DNA of 64,000 bases from Candidatus Nanopelagicus hibericus (GTDB taxonomy: Bacteria; Actinomycetota; Actinomycetes; Nanopelagicales; Nanopelagicaceae), in the NCBI RefSeq assembly GCF_002288005.1, contig NZ_CP016771.1:868001-932000 (forward strand), in the 5' to 3' direction. The position numbers and the translations under genes were made by a program. Below the pieces are notes generated by a model, which saw nothing but the letters and a program-made list of their open reading frames with translations, was not told the origin of the DNA and ran no database searches. Positions 1 to 9,555 of this stretch are shown here, in pieces; the first letter of the stretch is position 1; every line of letters begins with the position of its first letter.

Positions 1-1
1 A

Positions 2-433
2 GTTGCTGATTACTTTAGTAAAAATGTTTGGCAAGTTGCAGGCGCTAAGTACCCCGCCACTTGGAATGTTGATCGGGTGGGGGGTACAGAGAAAACCTTT
101 TGTTGCTTTAATGCCTCCGCAATAGATTATGGTCGAATTGGCATGCTCTTCTTAAATGGTGGTTACGCTGGTCCAAATAAAATAATTGATAAAAACTGGC
201 TAAATAGAATGTCAACTCCTGTAACAACCCTAGATCACAACTGGGGATACGGCGCGCAAACTTGGCACCCATACCCAAATACAATTATGGCAGAGGGACT
301 TCACGGTCAATTTATATTTGTAAATCCGGCCACCAGAACTGTAATTGTAAAGTTAAGTGATAACCCCACTGATTCAAATCACGAAGAAGATACTGTATCT
401 ATACTTCTTAAAATATCTAACCTAAAAAACTAA
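2..433 (+). CDS. serine hydrolase, beta-lactamase family (C-terminal part only)
   Basis: The frame is open from the window edge to TAA at 431-433, so only the last 143 residues are seen; a GTG at 77 is internal, not the start. The visible part has the GGTEKTFCC stretch, a following DYGRIG helix and a late HGQF segment, typical of the C-terminal half of Pfam beta-lactamase (PF00144) esterases and 6-aminohexanoate-dimer-hydrolase-like proteins. The catalytic SxxK and Tyr would lie upstream of the window. Substrate cannot be inferred. The gene converges on proB and the two stop codons share the tetranucleotide CTAA at 430-433. Confidence 0.8.
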   Translation, partial: VADYFSKNVWQVAGAKYPATWNVDRVGGTEKTFCCFNASAIDYGRIGMLFLNGGYAGPNKIIDKNWLNRMSTPVTTLDHNWGYGAQTWHPYPNTIMAEGLHGQFIFVNPATRTVIVKLSDNPTDSNHEEDTVSILLKISNLKN

Positions 434-1212
434 TTAGGGTAAAAGTAAGTACCAACTTCACCACCAGCTAAAGCAGATGGTAGATCAGATAAGCTAGTAA
501 GCAACATACCAATTCCGGCTTTAGTTACCACCTTAGCTGCTTCAATTTTTGTAATCATGCCGCCGCTACCCACTCCTGCAGCACCAGCGCCACCAAGTGT
601 CTTGATATCAATCTTTGAAATATCAGATACGCGGTGAATTTGTTTAGCACTAGCATCTTTTGGATTAGCATCATACAAACCATCAATATCGGTAATAAGA
701 ATAAGTAAATCTGCTGTGATCAATGTTGTTACTAGCGCTGCTAGGCCATCATTATCGCCATACCTAATCTCATCGGTGCCAACCGTGTCATTTTCATTAA
801 TAATAGGGACAACACCTAGTTTTAATAAGGAGTTCAGCACGCCCTTAATATTTTCAACATGTCCTTGACGCTTTATATCCTCTATCGTGATTAAAACCTG
901 TGAGGTAGTTATTTTAAATCTATTAAAGGACTCGGTATATCTGGCCATCAGCAACCCTTGACCAACTGAGGCAGCTGCTTGTTGGGTGATGAGATCTGAA
1001 GGGCGAGAGGACAAACCAAGTGGAGATAAACCTGCTGCAATAGCACCGGATGAAACCACAATTACTTCTTTATTTTCTTTTCTTAATTTTGCAACTACAT
1101 CAACTAAATTATCAATTGCTTTTGGATCTAGGTTGGCACCGGCGTTGCCAGTAAGAGTTGATGAACCAACTTTTATTACAACTCGGTTGCAACTGCTTAA
1201 ATCAACGGACAT
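430..1212 (-). CDS. proB: glutamate 5-kinase, PUA-less
   Basis: Phosphorylates glutamate to gamma-glutamyl phosphate, the first step of proline synthesis, in the cytoplasm. The 260-residue protein has the amino-acid-kinase fold: KVGSST near the N-terminus, the INENDTV box and the YGDND box. It ends directly after the kinase domain, so the C-terminal PUA domain found in long ProB enzymes (about 370 residues) is absent. The frame is open upstream to 1281, but that part overlaps obg; ATG at 1212 has GGTGG six bases upstream and overlaps the end of obg by 11 bases, fitting translational coupling. An ATG at 1218 is the alternative. It is the last gene of the obg-proB unit; proA is not in the window. 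Confidence 0.93.
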   Translation of the reverse strand: MSVDLSSCNRVVIKVGSSTLTGNAGANLDPKAIDNLVDVVAKLRKENKEVIVVSSGAIAAGLSPLGLSSRPSDLITQQAAASVGQGLLMARYTESFNRFKITTSQVLITIEDIKRQGHVENIKGVLNSLLKLGVVPIINENDTVGTDEIRYGDNDGLAALVTTLITADLLILITDIDGLYDANPKDASAKQIHRVSDISKIDIKTLGGAGAAGVGSGGMITKIEAAKVVTKAGIGMLLTSLSDLPSALAGGEVGTYFYPN

Positions 1213-2680
1213 CTTCATCCACCCGAGGGTTTCTTGGATTTGCCACGTTGTACTCCCATTGCATTTCAATCTCATCATCACTTAATTGATCAATATCATC
1301 CTCTAATAAATCCATCCGCCACGGAGTTGAAAGACGAAGATCCTCTCCTCTTGGGCCACCAGCTAGTAATTCAGCACCGGCTTCAATACTTGGCTCCCAA
1401 TCAAAAATAACTGCTTCATCCCCTGAACCAATCCTCACTTCATCCCCTGATTTAGCACCCTGCTTAAATAACTCTTTCTCAATACCGTAGGAGGCAAGTC
1501 GATCTGCTAAGTAACCAATCGCTTCAGCATTTGCAAACTCTGTTTGCTTAACCCATCGCTCGGGTTTATCACCAGTGATATTGAATGTGCCATCCTTATT
1601 TGCAATAACTTCAAAGCCAGCATCATCAACTGCAATAGGTCTGAGCACAATTCTGGCAACCTGAGCCTCTTTTTGCACTTTGCGAACTTTTTGAATTATC
1701 TGTGCCATGGCATAAATTAATTCTTGGACACCTTCGCGGGAGGCAGCAGATACTTGAAATACTAGAAAACCACGATCCTCTAATGTTTTTTGCACCATAT
1801 CTGCCATTGCTTTACCATCTGGAAGATCTATTTTATTTAACGCAATAATTCTTGGCCGATCTGCTAAGCCACCGTACTCTTTTAATTCCTCTTCAATAAC
1901 ATCAAAATCTTTTACTGGATCTCGATCAGTTTCAAGAGTTGCACAATCCAATACATGAACCAGAGCTGCACATCGCTCGACATGGCGCAAAAACTCATGT
2001 CCTAAACCTTTGCCTTGGCTGGCACCTGGAATTAAGCCGGGTACATCTGCCGCTGTAAACCTAGTATCACCAGCTTGTACAACACCAAGGTTTGGCACCA
2101 AGGTAGTAAATGGATAATCAGCAATTTTTGGCCTAGCAGCTGAGATTGCCGCAATTAAAGAGGATTTACCTGCACTTGGATAACCAACTAATCCAATATC
2201 AGCAACGCTTTTTAACTCTAAAAATAATGTCCGACCTTCACCTGGTTCACCAAGGAGTGCGAAACCTGGCGCTCTGCGTTTTGAGTTAGCTAGACCAGCA
2301 TTTCCCAATCCACCCTTGCCACCTTGTGCTGCCATGAATCTGGTACCAAAACCAACTAAATCTGCGATGGTATTTCCATTTACATCCTTAACCACTGTGC
2401 CATTTGGAACCGATAAAATTAAGTCTTGTCCTTCAGGGCCATTACAAAAATCACCAGCACCCTTTTTACCATCAGTTGATTTACGATGTGGTGAGTGATG
2501 AAAATCCAATAATGTAGTCACATCAGGATCAACAACTAAAACTATGTCGCCACCGCGTCCACCATTGCCGCCATCTGGGCCACCTAATGGTTTAAATTTT
2601 TCACGGTGGACTGAAACACAGCCATCTCCACCTTTACCAGCGCTAGCATGCAAAGTAACACGGTCAACAAAAGTTGCCAT
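1202..2680 (-). CDS. obg: Obg-family GTPase (ribosome assembly, stress)
   Basis: Essential GTPase that binds the 50S subunit during late assembly. Domain order in 492 residues: glycine-rich Obg fold (about 1-158, with the GGDGG/GGNGG runs), the G domain with P-loop GYPSAGKSS, switch [13 protein letters not shown] and SAAS, then an OCT domain (about 345-430) and an acidic tail. This three-domain form is typical of actinobacteria. ATG at 2680 has a good GGGAGGAG site seven bases upstream. It follows the rplU-rpmA pair but is separated from it by an intrinsic terminator at 2711-2744, so it probably depends on read-through or its own promoter. proB follows with an overlap. Confidence 0.97.
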   Translation of the reverse strand: MATFVDRVTLHASAGKGGDGCVSVHREKFKPLGGPDGGNGGRGGDIVLVVDPDVTTLLDFHHSPHRKSTDGKKGAGDFCNGPEGQDLILSVPNGTVVKDVNGNTIADLVGFGTRFMAAQGGKGGLGNAGLANSKRRAPGFALLGEPGEGRTLFLELKSVADIGLVGYPSAGKSSLIAAISAARPKIADYPFTTLVPNLGVVQAGDTRFTAADVPGLIPGASQGKGLGHEFLRHVERCAALVHVLDCATLETDRDPVKDFDVIEEELKEYGGLADRPRIIALNKIDLPDGKAMADMVQKTLEDRGFLVFQVSAASREGVQELIYAMAQIIQKVRKVQKEAQVARIVLRPIAVDDAGFEVIANKDGTFNITGDKPERWVKQTEFANAEAIGYLADRLASYGIEKELFKQGAKSGDEVRIGSGDEAVIFDWEPSIEAGAELLAGGPRGEDLRLSTPWRMDLLEDDIDQLSDDEIEMQWEYNVANPRNPRVDEDVR

Positions 2681-2710
2681 GTTAACTCCTCCCTTGCTAG
2701 CTATTTAGAT

Positions 2711-2744
2711 CAAATAAAAATGGGCCCGCAGATAGCGGACCCAT
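2711..2744 (-). terminator. intrinsic terminator after rpmA
   Basis: Bases 2720-2729 and 2735-2744 form a 10-bp stem (one C-A mismatch) around a 5-base loop. Read on the minus strand the hairpin is followed by TTTTTATTTG. It lies 20 bases after the rpmA stop codon and before obg, so it would let the ribosomal proteins be made in excess over Obg. Confidence 0.85.
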
Positions 2745-2763
2745 AATTAAATATCCGCTGGGT

Positions 2764-3018
2764 TTAAGAAACCGGAACGATGTTTACTACACGACGACCG
2801 CGAGCGCGACCGAATTCAACTGATCCACCTTCTAGTGCAAATAATGTGTCATCTTTTCCAATTCCAACATTTTTTCCCGGGTGGAAGTAGGTTCCGCGTT
2901 GGCGAACCAAGATCTCCCCGCCCTTAACTACCTGACCAGCAAATCGCTTGATGCCAAGGTACTGCGCATTTGAGTCGCGACCATTTCTGGTTGAGGAGAC
3001 ACCCTTTTTACTTGCCAT
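2764..3018 (-). CDS. rpmA: 50S ribosomal protein L27
   Basis: L27 sits near the peptidyl-transferase centre of the 50S subunit. The 84-residue length is normal and the N-terminal [16 protein letters not shown] block and the GTYFHPG motif are diagnostic. There is no Firmicutes-type N-terminal cleavage extension. ATG at 3018 begins the conserved N-terminus. It is the second gene of rplU-rpmA (26-base spacing), followed by a strong terminator. Confidence 0.98.
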   Translation of the reverse strand: MASKKGVSSTRNGRDSNAQYLGIKRFAGQVVKGGEILVRQRGTYFHPGKNVGIGKDDTLFALEGGSVEFGRARGRRVVNIVPVS

Positions 3019-3044
3019 CTGCTTTCACCCGCCTTAAGTAGTAG

Positions 3045-3353
3045 TTACTTGTTAATTCCAGTTATTTTTACACGCGTTAATTTTGCACGAAATCCCTGAC
3101 GGCGACGATATCCAGTTTTGCTCTTGTATCGTAAAATCGCAATCTTTGGTCCTTTTTGTTCTGCCAGTACCTCACCCGTTACTTTAATGCCAGCAAGAAC
3201 CTTTGGGTCAGCTGTTACATCTGCGCCATCAACTAGTAGGACCGCTGGAAAAGTTACCTTTGATCCAACTGCCGCATCAAGACGATCAACTACAAGAGTC
3301 TCACCAACTGAAACCTTCTCTTGCCGTCCGCCTGCTTTAACAATCGCGTACAC
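3045..3353 (-). CDS. rplU: 50S ribosomal protein L21
   Basis: Large-subunit protein that binds 23S rRNA. The 102-residue protein starts MYAIVKAGGRQEKV and has the basic C-terminal KTGYRRRQG block, both characteristic of L21. The start is GTG at 3351-3353 with AAGGAG eight bases upstream. First gene of the rplU-rpmA transcript; the 98 bases upstream hold a strong hairpin (3412-3435) and must hold the promoter. Confidence 0.98.
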   Translation of the reverse strand: MYAIVKAGGRQEKVSVGETLVVDRLDAAVGSKVTFPAVLLVDGADVTADPKVLAGIKVTGEVLAEQKGPKIAILRYKSKTGYRRRQGFRAKLTRVKITGINK

Positions 3354-3411
3354 CTTGTACTCCTTCTAGTTATTAACCAAGATTGAATAATTCAAATCTG
3401 GCTAGGTAGAT

Positions 3412-3435
3412 AAGGGTAGAGATTGATCTACCCTT
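3412..3435. other. perfect 9-bp stem-loop between rne and rplU
   Basis: AAGGGTAGA (3412-3420) and TCTACCCTT (3427-3435) pair perfectly around a 6-base loop. It lies 16 bases after the rne stop codon and 59 bases before the rplU start, both on the minus strand. No T-run follows on either strand, so it is not a textbook terminator. It could protect the rne 3' end, act as a weak terminator, or sit in the rplU leader. Confidence 0.6.
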
Positions 3436-3451
3436 GGTCAAATTCACTTGA

Positions 3452-5548
3452 TTAGTTGGTTGAAATTACCCCAGTACTGACTGCTCTACGCCCCTTACGG
3501 CGGCCAGATGTAGCTGGTGGTTGTTCAACTGGTTCATCAACTTGATTTGAATTTAAGTTTTGATCGGTATCTATATCATCACCAGTTGAGCCATCAGCTG
3601 AATCTGTTTCCTCATCTGAATCATCATCTTGTGAGGCTTTATTACTCTTTGAAAATCGTTGATCCATATCTTTTTCAAGTGCAACCTTTTTAACTGGCTC
3701 ACTGTGAATATGAATTCCTCTACCGCCACAACTTTCACAAGTTGTTGAGAAAGCTTCAATTAATCCTTGACCAACACGCTTACGAGTCATTTGAACCAAG
3801 CCAAGTGAGGTTACTTCAGCCACCTGATGCTTAGTGCGATCTCTGCCTAAGCACTCAACTAATCTGCGGAGAACTAACTCTCGATTTGATTCCAAAGTCA
3901 TATCAATAAAGTCAATTACGATAATTCCGCCCATATCCCGCAGTCGTAGTTGGCGGGCAATCTCCTCCGCTGCTTCTAAATTATTTTTCGTAACAGTCTC
4001 TTCAAGGTTTCCACCCTTACCAATGAATTTACCGGTGTTGATATCAATTACGATCATCGCTTCAGTGCGATCAATTACCAGCGAACCACCAGATGGCAGA
4101 TAGACCTTACGATCAAAGGCTTTTGCTAACTGCTCCTCCACCCGATTTTCGGCAAATAGATCTCTTGGGCCTGGCCACTTTTCAATCTTGCTTGCCAATT
4201 CAGGTGCGATATGGCCAATATAATTTTGAATATCATCCCAAGCTTGATCACCTTGAACTAGCATTTTGTTAAAATCTTCATTAAAGATATCGCGAATAAC
4301 TCGCACAGTTAGATCTGGCTCACTATATAAAAGTGATGGTGCAGTGGTGGCAGAGTTCTTTGCCTGCTTATCAATCTCCTGCCACTGATCTTTTAGCCTG
4401 CTTACATCCGCCTCTAACTCAGTTTCACTTGCTCCTTCAGCAGCGGTTCTAATAATTACCCCAGCTTGCTCCGGGATTAGATTCTTTAAAATAGATTTCA
4501 AACGATTGCGTTCATTATCTGGCAATCTGCGAGAAATCCCACTCATGCCACCACCAGGAACATAAACCAGGTATCGACCAGGAAGAGATATTTGACTTGT
4601 TAATCGAGCACCTTTTTGTCCGATTGGATCCTTAGTTACTTGTACCAATACAGATTGACCACTCTTTAACACATGTTCAATTTTGCGTGGTGCGGTATCA
4701 GATAAGCCATGCGCATCCCAATTCACTTCACCGGCGTATAAAACTGCATTTCTGCCCTTGCCGATATCAACGAAGGCTGCCTCCATAGATGGCAAAACAT
4801 TTTGTACCTTACCCAAATAGATATTTCCGACATAGGAGATATTGCTATTTCGGTTTACATAATGTTCAACCATTACCTCATCTTCAATAATTGCAATCTG
4901 AGTACGATCTGCAATTTGCCTGACCAACATAGATCTATCAACTGCTTCTCTACGTGCTAGGAACTCAGATTCAGTAATTACCGTTCCGCGTTTTCGCGCA
5001 AATGATCCACGCTCCCTGCGATCGGGTCTATCTCCACGTTCAAAACGTGGACGATCTTTGCGATTAAAACCTCTACCTTCACTTCTTGGTTCGCGAACTC
5101 GAACCGGTCGCACCTTAACTACAGTAAGTACGCCATCCTCTTCAATAGTTTCACCAGGTGTTACACCTTCACCACGTGCCCTGCGACGTCTGCGGCGCTT
5201 ATGTGTAGTTGTTGAGCTCTCCTCATTTTCATCAGAGCTCTGCCCTTCATTAACCTCATCACCTTGCTCACTTTCAGTGAGCTCTTTGCCGTTACGACGT
5301 CTGCCTCTTCCGCCACGACGGCGTCTGCGACGAAACTCCTCTTTTTCACTCTCGTCACCTTTAGCTTGTTGCTCAACATCTGCTGGCTCAGTTTTAACTG
5401 GCTTTACAGCCTTTGGTGACTTACTTACTGGGGCTGCCTGAAATAGTGGAACTGGAATAGCAGCAGATTTTTTACTTACCTTTTTACTTTCACCCTCTGC
5501 CTCTTTTTTGGCAGCGCGTTTACGTGGTGCTTTAGGCTCATCGGCCAT
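3452..5548 (-). CDS. rne: ribonuclease E/G
   Basis: Endoribonuclease for mRNA decay and rRNA/tRNA processing. The 698-residue protein has a basic, disordered N-terminal extension (about 1-190, with RRRRRRGGRGRRR), then an S1 domain (GNIYLGKVQNVLPSMEAAF), the RNase H-like and DNase I-like catalytic core with DINTGKF and DFIDM carrying the metal-binding Asp residues, a CxxC Zn-link (CESCGGRG), and an acidic-to-basic tail. This layout, with long arms on both sides of the core, is the usual actinobacterial form. The frame is open to a TTG at 5557, but ATG 5548 is preferred because AAAGGA lies about ten bases upstream. Confidence 0.95.
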   Translation of the reverse strand: MADEPKAPRKRAAKKEAEGESKKVSKKSAAIPVPLFQAAPVSKSPKAVKPVKTEPADVEQQAKGDESEKEEFRRRRRRGGRGRRRNGKELTESEQGDEVNEGQSSDENEESSTTTHKRRRRRRARGEGVTPGETIEEDGVLTVVKVRPVRVREPRSEGRGFNRKDRPRFERGDRPDRRERGSFARKRGTVITESEFLARREAVDRSMLVRQIADRTQIAIIEDEVMVEHYVNRNSNISYVGNIYLGKVQNVLPSMEAAFVDIGKGRNAVLYAGEVNWDAHGLSDTAPRKIEHVLKSGQSVLVQVTKDPIGQKGARLTSQISLPGRYLVYVPGGGMSGISRRLPDNERNRLKSILKNLIPEQAGVIIRTAAEGASETELEADVSRLKDQWQEIDKQAKNSATTAPSLLYSEPDLTVRVIRDIFNEDFNKMLVQGDQAWDDIQNYIGHIAPELASKIEKWPGPRDLFAENRVEEQLAKAFDRKVYLPSGGSLVIDRTEAMIVIDINTGKFIGKGGNLEETVTKNNLEAAEEIARQLRLRDMGGIIVIDFIDMTLESNRELVLRRLVECLGRDRTKHQVAEVTSLGLVQMTRKRVGQGLIEAFSTTCESCGGRGIHIHSEPVKKVALEKDMDQRFSKSNKASQDDDSDEETDSADGSTGDDIDTDQNLNSNQVDEPVEQPPATSGRRKGRRAVSTGVISTN

Positions 5549-5768
5549 ATAAATCAAATCCTTTTCAAAAAATAACTACTGCAGTTTTGCAGTATCTCTT
5601 ACAATACTTTTTTAATTCACCTGGTTAATTAATTTAACTTAACTAACTTAACTTACTAAAAAATATCGACGTGATCGCGGCGTTGGATATTTATCCTCGC
5701 GCTGATTTCCGTGTCATAAGTATCGCAGATACTCAAGCAATCAGCCAACTTTGGCTAATTTAAGCGTG
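5549..5768. other. rodA-rne intergenic region with small inverted repeats
   Basis: This 220-base spacer is among the longest in the housekeeping cluster and holds no ORF. It contains AGTATC-GCA-GATACT (5719-5733), AGCCAA-CT-TTGGCT (5743-5756), a GGAT-N4-ATCC hairpin (5685-5696) flanked by GCG/CGC, and a tandem AACTTA/ACTAACTTA run around 5635-5657. The rne promoter is expected here; no single -35/-10 pair is convincing. Confidence 0.4.
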
Positions 5769-6914
5769 TTATCGGCTGCGGGCATGAACATTTAGCAGCA
5801 GACCAATACCAATTAAATTGGCAAACATCGAAGATCCCCCATAGGACAAAAAGGGTAGTGGCACACCAGTCATCGGCATTAGCCCCATAGTCATACCAAT
5901 ATTCTCAAAGGTTTGAAAGGCAAACCAAGCTATAACCCCAATACAAACTAATCGACCAAACAGATCACTGCTGCGGCGGCAAATTGAAAATGCCCTAATA
6001 AATACCAGTAAATAAAGGAGTAAAATGATTGAGCAGCCAAGGAATCCAATCTCCTCTCCAGCTACCGTAAAAATAAAGTCAGTTTGTTGTTCAGGCACAA
6101 ACCGCCCATTAGTTTGTGGCCCATTAAATAAGCCTTTTCCAAGTAAGCCACCTGAGCCAATTGTAATTCTAGATTGGCGCAATTGATATCCAGTTGCTTG
6201 TGGATCAGAGGATGGATCAACAAATGATTCCAACCGAGCAACTTGATACTCACTTACCGCACCTGTTTGAATTGCAGTTACCACACCGACCACCCCTAGC
6301 AAAAGTAAGCCCACTATCCATCGCACTTGCGCGCCAGAGGCGCCAATCATGGCAACAACCGCTGCGCTAATAATTAAAACTGTTCCAAGATCTGGCTGGG
6401 CAACTATCAATAAAATAGGAATTGCTGCAACTAGAAGTGCCTTAAGGACATCTGGTGTAGTTGGATCTTTATCGACTTGATCTCTATCGGCCAAAATCAT
6501 CGATATGCCAACAATTATTGCAATCTTTGCTAGCTCAGCTGGTTGTAATTGAAATCCACCAGGCAATGCAATCCATGCTTGCGCGTTATTGACCTCTAAA
6601 CCAATTCCAGGAATTAAGACAAGAATTAAACCAATTACTGCAGCTCCCCAAATTACTGGCGTATAAGCACGAAGCAGACGATAGTCAACCAAAGTAGTGC
6701 CATAGGCAAGAAGTGCACCGATTACAATATTTATAATGTGACGCTTTAAGTAGTATTCAGGATCTAATCCAGCAGACCTAAACCACTCTCTCGTTCCGGC
6801 GTAGACCAACAATGTGCCGATAGCCAATAGACCAGTTACTGCAAATACCAATAACTTATCAAATTTTCCAAGTGAGCTTCTTGCCGCTGAGCGATACTTT
6901 AGATTTGAACTCAC
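5769..6914 (-). CDS. rodA: rod-shape peptidoglycan glycosyltransferase RodA
   Basis: SEDS-family membrane polymerase that elongates glycan strands with its partner class B PBP. The 381-residue protein has about ten hydrophobic segments and the SEDS signature near the C-terminus (PFLSYGGSSMFAN). GTG at 6914 overlaps the mrdA stop codon (GTGA). It is the last gene of mreB-mreC-mreD-mrdA-rodA, which separates it from the FtsW paralogue expected in the division cluster. Confidence 0.95.
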   Translation of the reverse strand: MSSNLKYRSAARSSLGKFDKLLVFAVTGLLAIGTLLVYAGTREWFRSAGLDPEYYLKRHIINIVIGALLAYGTTLVDYRLLRAYTPVIWGAAVIGLILVLIPGIGLEVNNAQAWIALPGGFQLQPAELAKIAIIVGISMILADRDQVDKDPTTPDVLKALLVAAIPILLIVAQPDLGTVLIISAAVVAMIGASGAQVRWIVGLLLLGVVGVVTAIQTGAVSEYQVARLESFVDPSSDPQATGYQLRQSRITIGSGGLLGKGLFNGPQTNGRFVPEQQTDFIFTVAGEEIGFLGCSIILLLYLLVFIRAFSICRRSSDLFGRLVCIGVIAWFAFQTFENIGMTMGLMPMTGVPLPFLSYGGSSMFANLIGIGLLLNVHARSR

Positions 6915-9031
6915 TTTAACTTCACCCCGCCCACTTTAACCCCAGTTAAATCTACTTTTTTTGCTACCTGTTTGAGATCTACCTTAGCAATGGTACTTGG
7001 CACACCAGTTGGGAATATCACTTTTTCTGAATCAATTTTATTTCCGTTAACGCCAAATAATGTTGCATAAATATCTCTAACGCCGATACCAGAGGTTGAT
7101 GCACCAAATCCGCCTTGGCTCACCATCATCACTACCGCATACTGTGGATCATTTGTTGGCCCATAAGATGCAAACCATGAAGTGTCATCCTTGGCACTAC
7201 CATTTGGATTTTTTCCAAAAACCTGCGCAGTTCCAGTCTTACCACTTACGGCAACTGGAAAACCAGAGAAAACTCCAGCAGCTGTTCCCCGGGTTACTAC
7301 CATCCGTAAACTTTTATGCAGGAAATCCCAAGTACTTTGGGCAATATTTATATTGTCAGCAACCACTGGCTTAAAATCCTTAATAACTTTGCCATCCACA
7401 TCAACAATTGCCCTAGCAACTTGTGGTTGGTAATAAGTGCCATTGTTAGCAATAGCTGCATATATCTGCGCTAGGCGAAGTGGGGTTACTAAAGTATCGC
7501 CCTGACCAATTGAGAAGTTAACTGCATCTCCAGCTCGTACCTTGTTGCCATCTATACAATTTTCTCGAGCAATCTCAATTAGATATGCAGTTAGATCGGC
7601 CTTTTTGGCTCGTTGCTTATAGTTGCAGTAAAAATCTTTATTTTGTTCATACCAATTCTGCTTCCACTGCCGATTTGGCAACCTGCCCTTTAATTCACTG
7701 GGTAGATCTATGCCAGTTAATTGCCCAACACCAAAGCTTTTTGCGGCGTTGAAGAAATGATCATTTGCAGTTGGTTTTGGTTTCAGACCGCCATCTCTTA
7801 CCCATTCATCATATGCAATCTGATACCAAAGTGAGTCACAGGAGATTGCGATCCCGAGGTCCAGTGGAATTCGACCAGCGGCGATGCTGTCAAAGTTTTT
7901 AAAGGTTCGATTGCCAATCTCAACTGTTGCTGGGCAGTTATAACTTGCATTTAGTGGATAACCAGCAGCAGCGGCAGCAACTACTGAAACTGATTTAAAG
8001 GTTGAAGCTGGTGCAAATAATCCTTGTAGCGGGCGCGAGAGTGCCGGCACGCCTTTAGCCTCACTAAATAAATCCTCTGCTTGTTTAACAGTTAATCCCT
8101 TTTGCCAAATACTTGGGTCATATGTTGGATATGAGGCCATTGCCAGTACACGGCCAGTTTTTATCTCCAAGACAACTGCTGCGCCAGAATCTCCACGATA
8201 GCCAGAAGCTCTTGCCCGCTTAACAGCTGCCTCTAAAGCTTTCTCTACCCCAGACTGCAATTTTGCATCAATATTTGTAATTAAATGATTCCCAGCAACC
8301 GCTTGAATATTTTTATCTTCTTTTGTCACAACCTCTTTACGATTTACTAAGAATGTTCTAACCCCTGGCACACCACGTAAGAATTGGTTGTACTCAATCT
8401 CCAGCCCTGACTTGCCCACCACCTCATTGCGGTAGTAATTAACCTCTGGATTTTTTAAATCCTCATCTGTCACCTGCCCAACATAACCAAGCACATGCGC
8501 CACATTTTCACCAACGAGTGAGGGATAACTTCTGATTGGTACAGATGAGACCTCAACACCTGGATAAAAGTCTGAATTTTCCATGATCTCAAGTGCATCA
8601 TCTTGGGAGGCACCACCAACTAGTGGAATTGGCTGATATCTAGTGCCATTCCAACAACCAGCACGGTTATTTTTTGGTAATTCACCGCATAATCTAGTTC
8701 GTTGATAAACATCGGAGTACTGTAAATTAAATAAATTTGCAACCCTAGACAGTATCAAAACCCCCTTGTCCGTTTGCTTATCAATAACTATTCGATTTAT
8801 TGATATAACTAAACCAGGCAGGTCAACCACCATAGGTGTGCCATTAATATCAGTAATCGCACCTCTGATTGCTGGCGTTACTACATCCCTACTTTGAATG
8901 CTGATAGCTGCATCCTGATACTTATCACTCTCTAGAACTTGCAAATAAAACAATCGGCCAAATAAAGCAAATAGCAGTGAAAAAACTAAAGTTTGAAAAA
9001 CAATCAGGTTAACCCTAGCGCGAAGGCTCAT
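6911..9031 (-). CDS. mrdA: penicillin-binding protein 2 (elongasome transpeptidase)
   Basis: Class B PBP that cross-links peptidoglycan during elongation. The 706-residue protein has one N-terminal membrane anchor (about 8-30), a PBP dimerisation domain, and a transpeptidase domain with the three catalytic motifs: STFK (SxxK), SCD (SxN position) and KTGT. ATG at 9031 overlaps the mreD stop (ATGA) and its own end overlaps rodA, so PBP2 and RodA are translationally coupled, as expected for partners. Confidence 0.95.
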   Translation of the reverse strand: MSLRARVNLIVFQTLVFSLLFALFGRLFYLQVLESDKYQDAAISIQSRDVVTPAIRGAITDINGTPMVVDLPGLVISINRIVIDKQTDKGVLILSRVANLFNLQYSDVYQRTRLCGELPKNNRAGCWNGTRYQPIPLVGGASQDDALEIMENSDFYPGVEVSSVPIRSYPSLVGENVAHVLGYVGQVTDEDLKNPEVNYYRNEVVGKSGLEIEYNQFLRGVPGVRTFLVNRKEVVTKEDKNIQAVAGNHLITNIDAKLQSGVEKALEAAVKRARASGYRGDSGAAVVLEIKTGRVLAMASYPTYDPSIWQKGLTVKQAEDLFSEAKGVPALSRPLQGLFAPASTFKSVSVVAAAAAGYPLNASYNCPATVEIGNRTFKNFDSIAAGRIPLDLGIAISCDSLWYQIAYDEWVRDGGLKPKPTANDHFFNAAKSFGVGQLTGIDLPSELKGRLPNRQWKQNWYEQNKDFYCNYKQRAKKADLTAYLIEIARENCIDGNKVRAGDAVNFSIGQGDTLVTPLRLAQIYAAIANNGTYYQPQVARAIVDVDGKVIKDFKPVVADNINIAQSTWDFLHKSLRMVVTRGTAAGVFSGFPVAVSGKTGTAQVFGKNPNGSAKDDTSWFASYGPTNDPQYAVVMMVSQGGFGASTSGIGVRDIYATLFGVNGNKIDSEKVIFPTGVPSTIAKVDLKQVAKKVDLTGVKVGGVKLK

Positions 9032-9549
9032 ATCCGCTCTCGATTACTCATTAACATTTTTCTTACTCTTATTATTAGTGGTAAAAATAGTGGTGTAATT
9101 AATATGGTCCACAAAGAGTTGGCAAAAATTAACGAGAGATTATGCAAGAGGCCACCATTATTGGCTCCGAGCATTACACCAAATACCAAATACATTGAAA
9201 GTGAAAGCGCAGTAGCAAAACTTACGAAAAGTAGAAATAAAAATGGGCTATCAAGGAAATCGCCAATACTCTCCCTGTTAATTGAATAGAGGTAGCCGAT
9301 TATGGTTAGTACTAATGCCCACTGACCCAAAGGAGAGTCTGCAGAGGGTGAAAAATCTAGAATCACGCCGCCAATAAAGCCGAAAACTAAAGATCCACTC
9401 CTATCCTCTAACGCCAGCACCACCATTAAAGCTGCTAGGTATAGTGAAAAGCCATTTATAGGAAAGTTGATTCGAGCAATAGCTAACTCCTGAATCATAA
9501 AAATCACAAATAAAAATAAGGAGGTATTAATAACTCTTAACCGACTCAT
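9028..9549 (-). CDS. mreD: rod shape-determining protein MreD
   Basis: Integral membrane component of the elongasome. The 173-residue protein is strongly hydrophobic with about five membrane segments and the GFIGGVILDFSP loop seen in MreD (DLxP-like). MreD is poorly conserved; the call rests on this motif and on its place between mreC and mrdA. ATG at 9549 lies six bases after the mreC stop; no clear ribosome site, so coupling is likely. Confidence 0.9.
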   Translation of the reverse strand: MSRLRVINTSLFLFVIFMIQELAIARINFPINGFSLYLAALMVVLALEDRSGSLVFGFIGGVILDFSPSADSPLGQWALVLTIIGYLYSINRESIGDFLDSPFLFLLFVSFATALSLSMYLVFGVMLGANNGGLLHNLSLIFANSLWTILITPLFLPLIIRVRKMLMSNRERI

Positions 9550-9555
9550 ATCTAA

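Noticed and set aside
5058-5441. 127-residue plus-strand ORF opposite rne
   Set aside because: Low-complexity Ser/Arg/Leu shadow of the RNase E basic extension, with no ribosome site or homologous motif.
8993-9289. 98-residue plus-strand ORF opposite mreD and mrdA
   Set aside because: Antisense shadow across the translationally coupled mreD-mrdA junction.
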